This document shows positions 6,012 to 6,161 of a stretch of DNA of 6,161 nt, in pieces. The notes beneath the pieces were generated by a model. That model was given only the letters and a program-made list of their open reading frames with translations, was not told the DNA's origin and did no database searches. Source of the stretch: an uncultured Demequina sp. (GTDB lineage Bacteria > Actinomycetota > Actinomycetes > Actinomycetales > Demequinaceae). The translations under genes were made by a program, and so were the position numbers. The DNA lies in NCBI GenBank assembly GCA_937925595.1, contig CALALQ010000419.1:1-6161 (forward strand), read 5' to 3'. How positions within the stretch are numbered: the first letter of the stretch is position 1; the number at the start of each line of letters is the position of its first letter.

Positions 6012-6059
6012 GTGCCGGAATGGATTGGCGAAACGGTCAAGTCTCGTCTGGTGGTGTAA
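6012..6059 (+). pseudogene. Well-initiated ORF stopping after 15 codons, possibly a gene 5' end cut by an insertion
   Basis: GTG 6012 follows GGAGAAGG (5997-6004) at a 7-nt spacing. The reading begins MPEWIGETVKSRLVV and meets TAA at 6057-6059. Good initiation signals on so short a product suggest the start of a longer gene interrupted close to its 5' end: the last codons fall in sequence that resembles an insertion-sequence terminus. The opening MPEWIGET is reminiscent of N-termini of some bacterial Ser/Thr protein kinases, but eight residues cannot establish that. It may also be a genuine micro-ORF or chance. Confidence 0.3.
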
Positions 6060-6161
6060 CTGCGGTTGTTCCTGATGGGTGGGTCAGGCGGTGAGCAGGA
6101 GCTCGGTGAATCGGCCTGACTTTCGTTCCGTTCTTCAAGCAAGGATGGAACTCGATGAACA
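6035..6161 (+). mobile_element. Possible left end and leader of an IS256-like insertion sequence (transposase beyond the right edge)
   Basis: The stretch GGTCAAGTCTCGTCTGG, followed by TGGTGTAACTG, resembles from memory the terminal repeats of actinobacterial IS256-type elements, which share a TGGTGGTGTAACT block. About 95 non-coding bases follow, then AAGGA (6141-6145) 9 nt before ATG 6155, or alternatively ATG 6145, from which a gene would run off the edge after a few codons. The second inverted repeat, the target duplication and the transposase are all outside the window, so the exact end and family are uncertain. Confidence 0.3.

Noticed and set aside
5807..6142. 111-codon minus-strand frame across the terminator and right-end region
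   Set aside because: It runs through a strong hairpin terminator, lacks a ribosome binding site and has Arg/Ser-rich composition without domain features.
1..6161. CRISPR array, tRNA or rRNA genes
   Set aside because: I saw no regularly spaced repeats, cloverleaf-like stretches or rRNA motifs on either strand.

Overview
The window looks like the accessory part of a conjugative element (plasmid or ICE) from a high-GC actinobacterium. The evidence is the GC-rich codon use, a MobF/TraA-type relaxase with the helicase motifs and C-terminal tail usual in Actinobacteria, and a mycobacterial/Bacillus-type LexA (SOS) box. Taxonomy is inferred; a Microbacteriaceae-like host fits, but no marker gene is present to prove it.

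Layout. (1) Positions 1-1203 hold the last 400 residues of a relaxase-helicase whose start is off the left edge. (2) A 156-bp gap leads to a 119-residue small membrane protein (1360-1719) of a kind that recurs beside such relaxases. (3) A 126-bp control region carries a good promoter and repeated GGTAAG/CTTACC elements. (4) A tightly coupled two-gene operon follows (1855-5377): a AAA+ ATPase with a C-terminal helix-turn-helix, overlapping by 23 nt a 795-residue cytoplasmic subtilisin-like protease with an intact Asp/His/Ser triad. This is the IetA-IetS (IetAS) architecture, known as a stability/incompatibility toxin-antitoxin module of an Agrobacterium Ti plasmid and later listed among anti-phage systems. 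Spot counts show its GC is lower than the relaxase's (31/60 at 2461-2520 against 45/60 at 1081-1140), consistent with cargo of separate origin. (5) A 203-bp gap contains a perfect SOS box and a 12-bp palindrome. It leads to a small DUF2188-type gene (5581-5817) with a near-perfect Shine-Dalgarno and a strong hairpin terminator. (6) The right end (5868-6161) is non-coding except for a well-initiated ORF that stops after 15 codons, followed by sequence resembling the left end and leader of an IS256-type insertion sequence. A new gene may start at the very edge.

How the parts may work together: the relaxase moves the element. IetAS probably stabilises it (addiction/incompatibility) or protects the host from phage or competing plasmids. 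The ATPase's HTH and the repeats over its promoter suggest autoregulation. The SOS box suggests that the downstream small gene, and perhaps neighbouring cargo, responds to DNA damage. The most noteworthy content is the IetAS module with its HTH-bearing ATPase, and the perfect LexA site just downstream of it.
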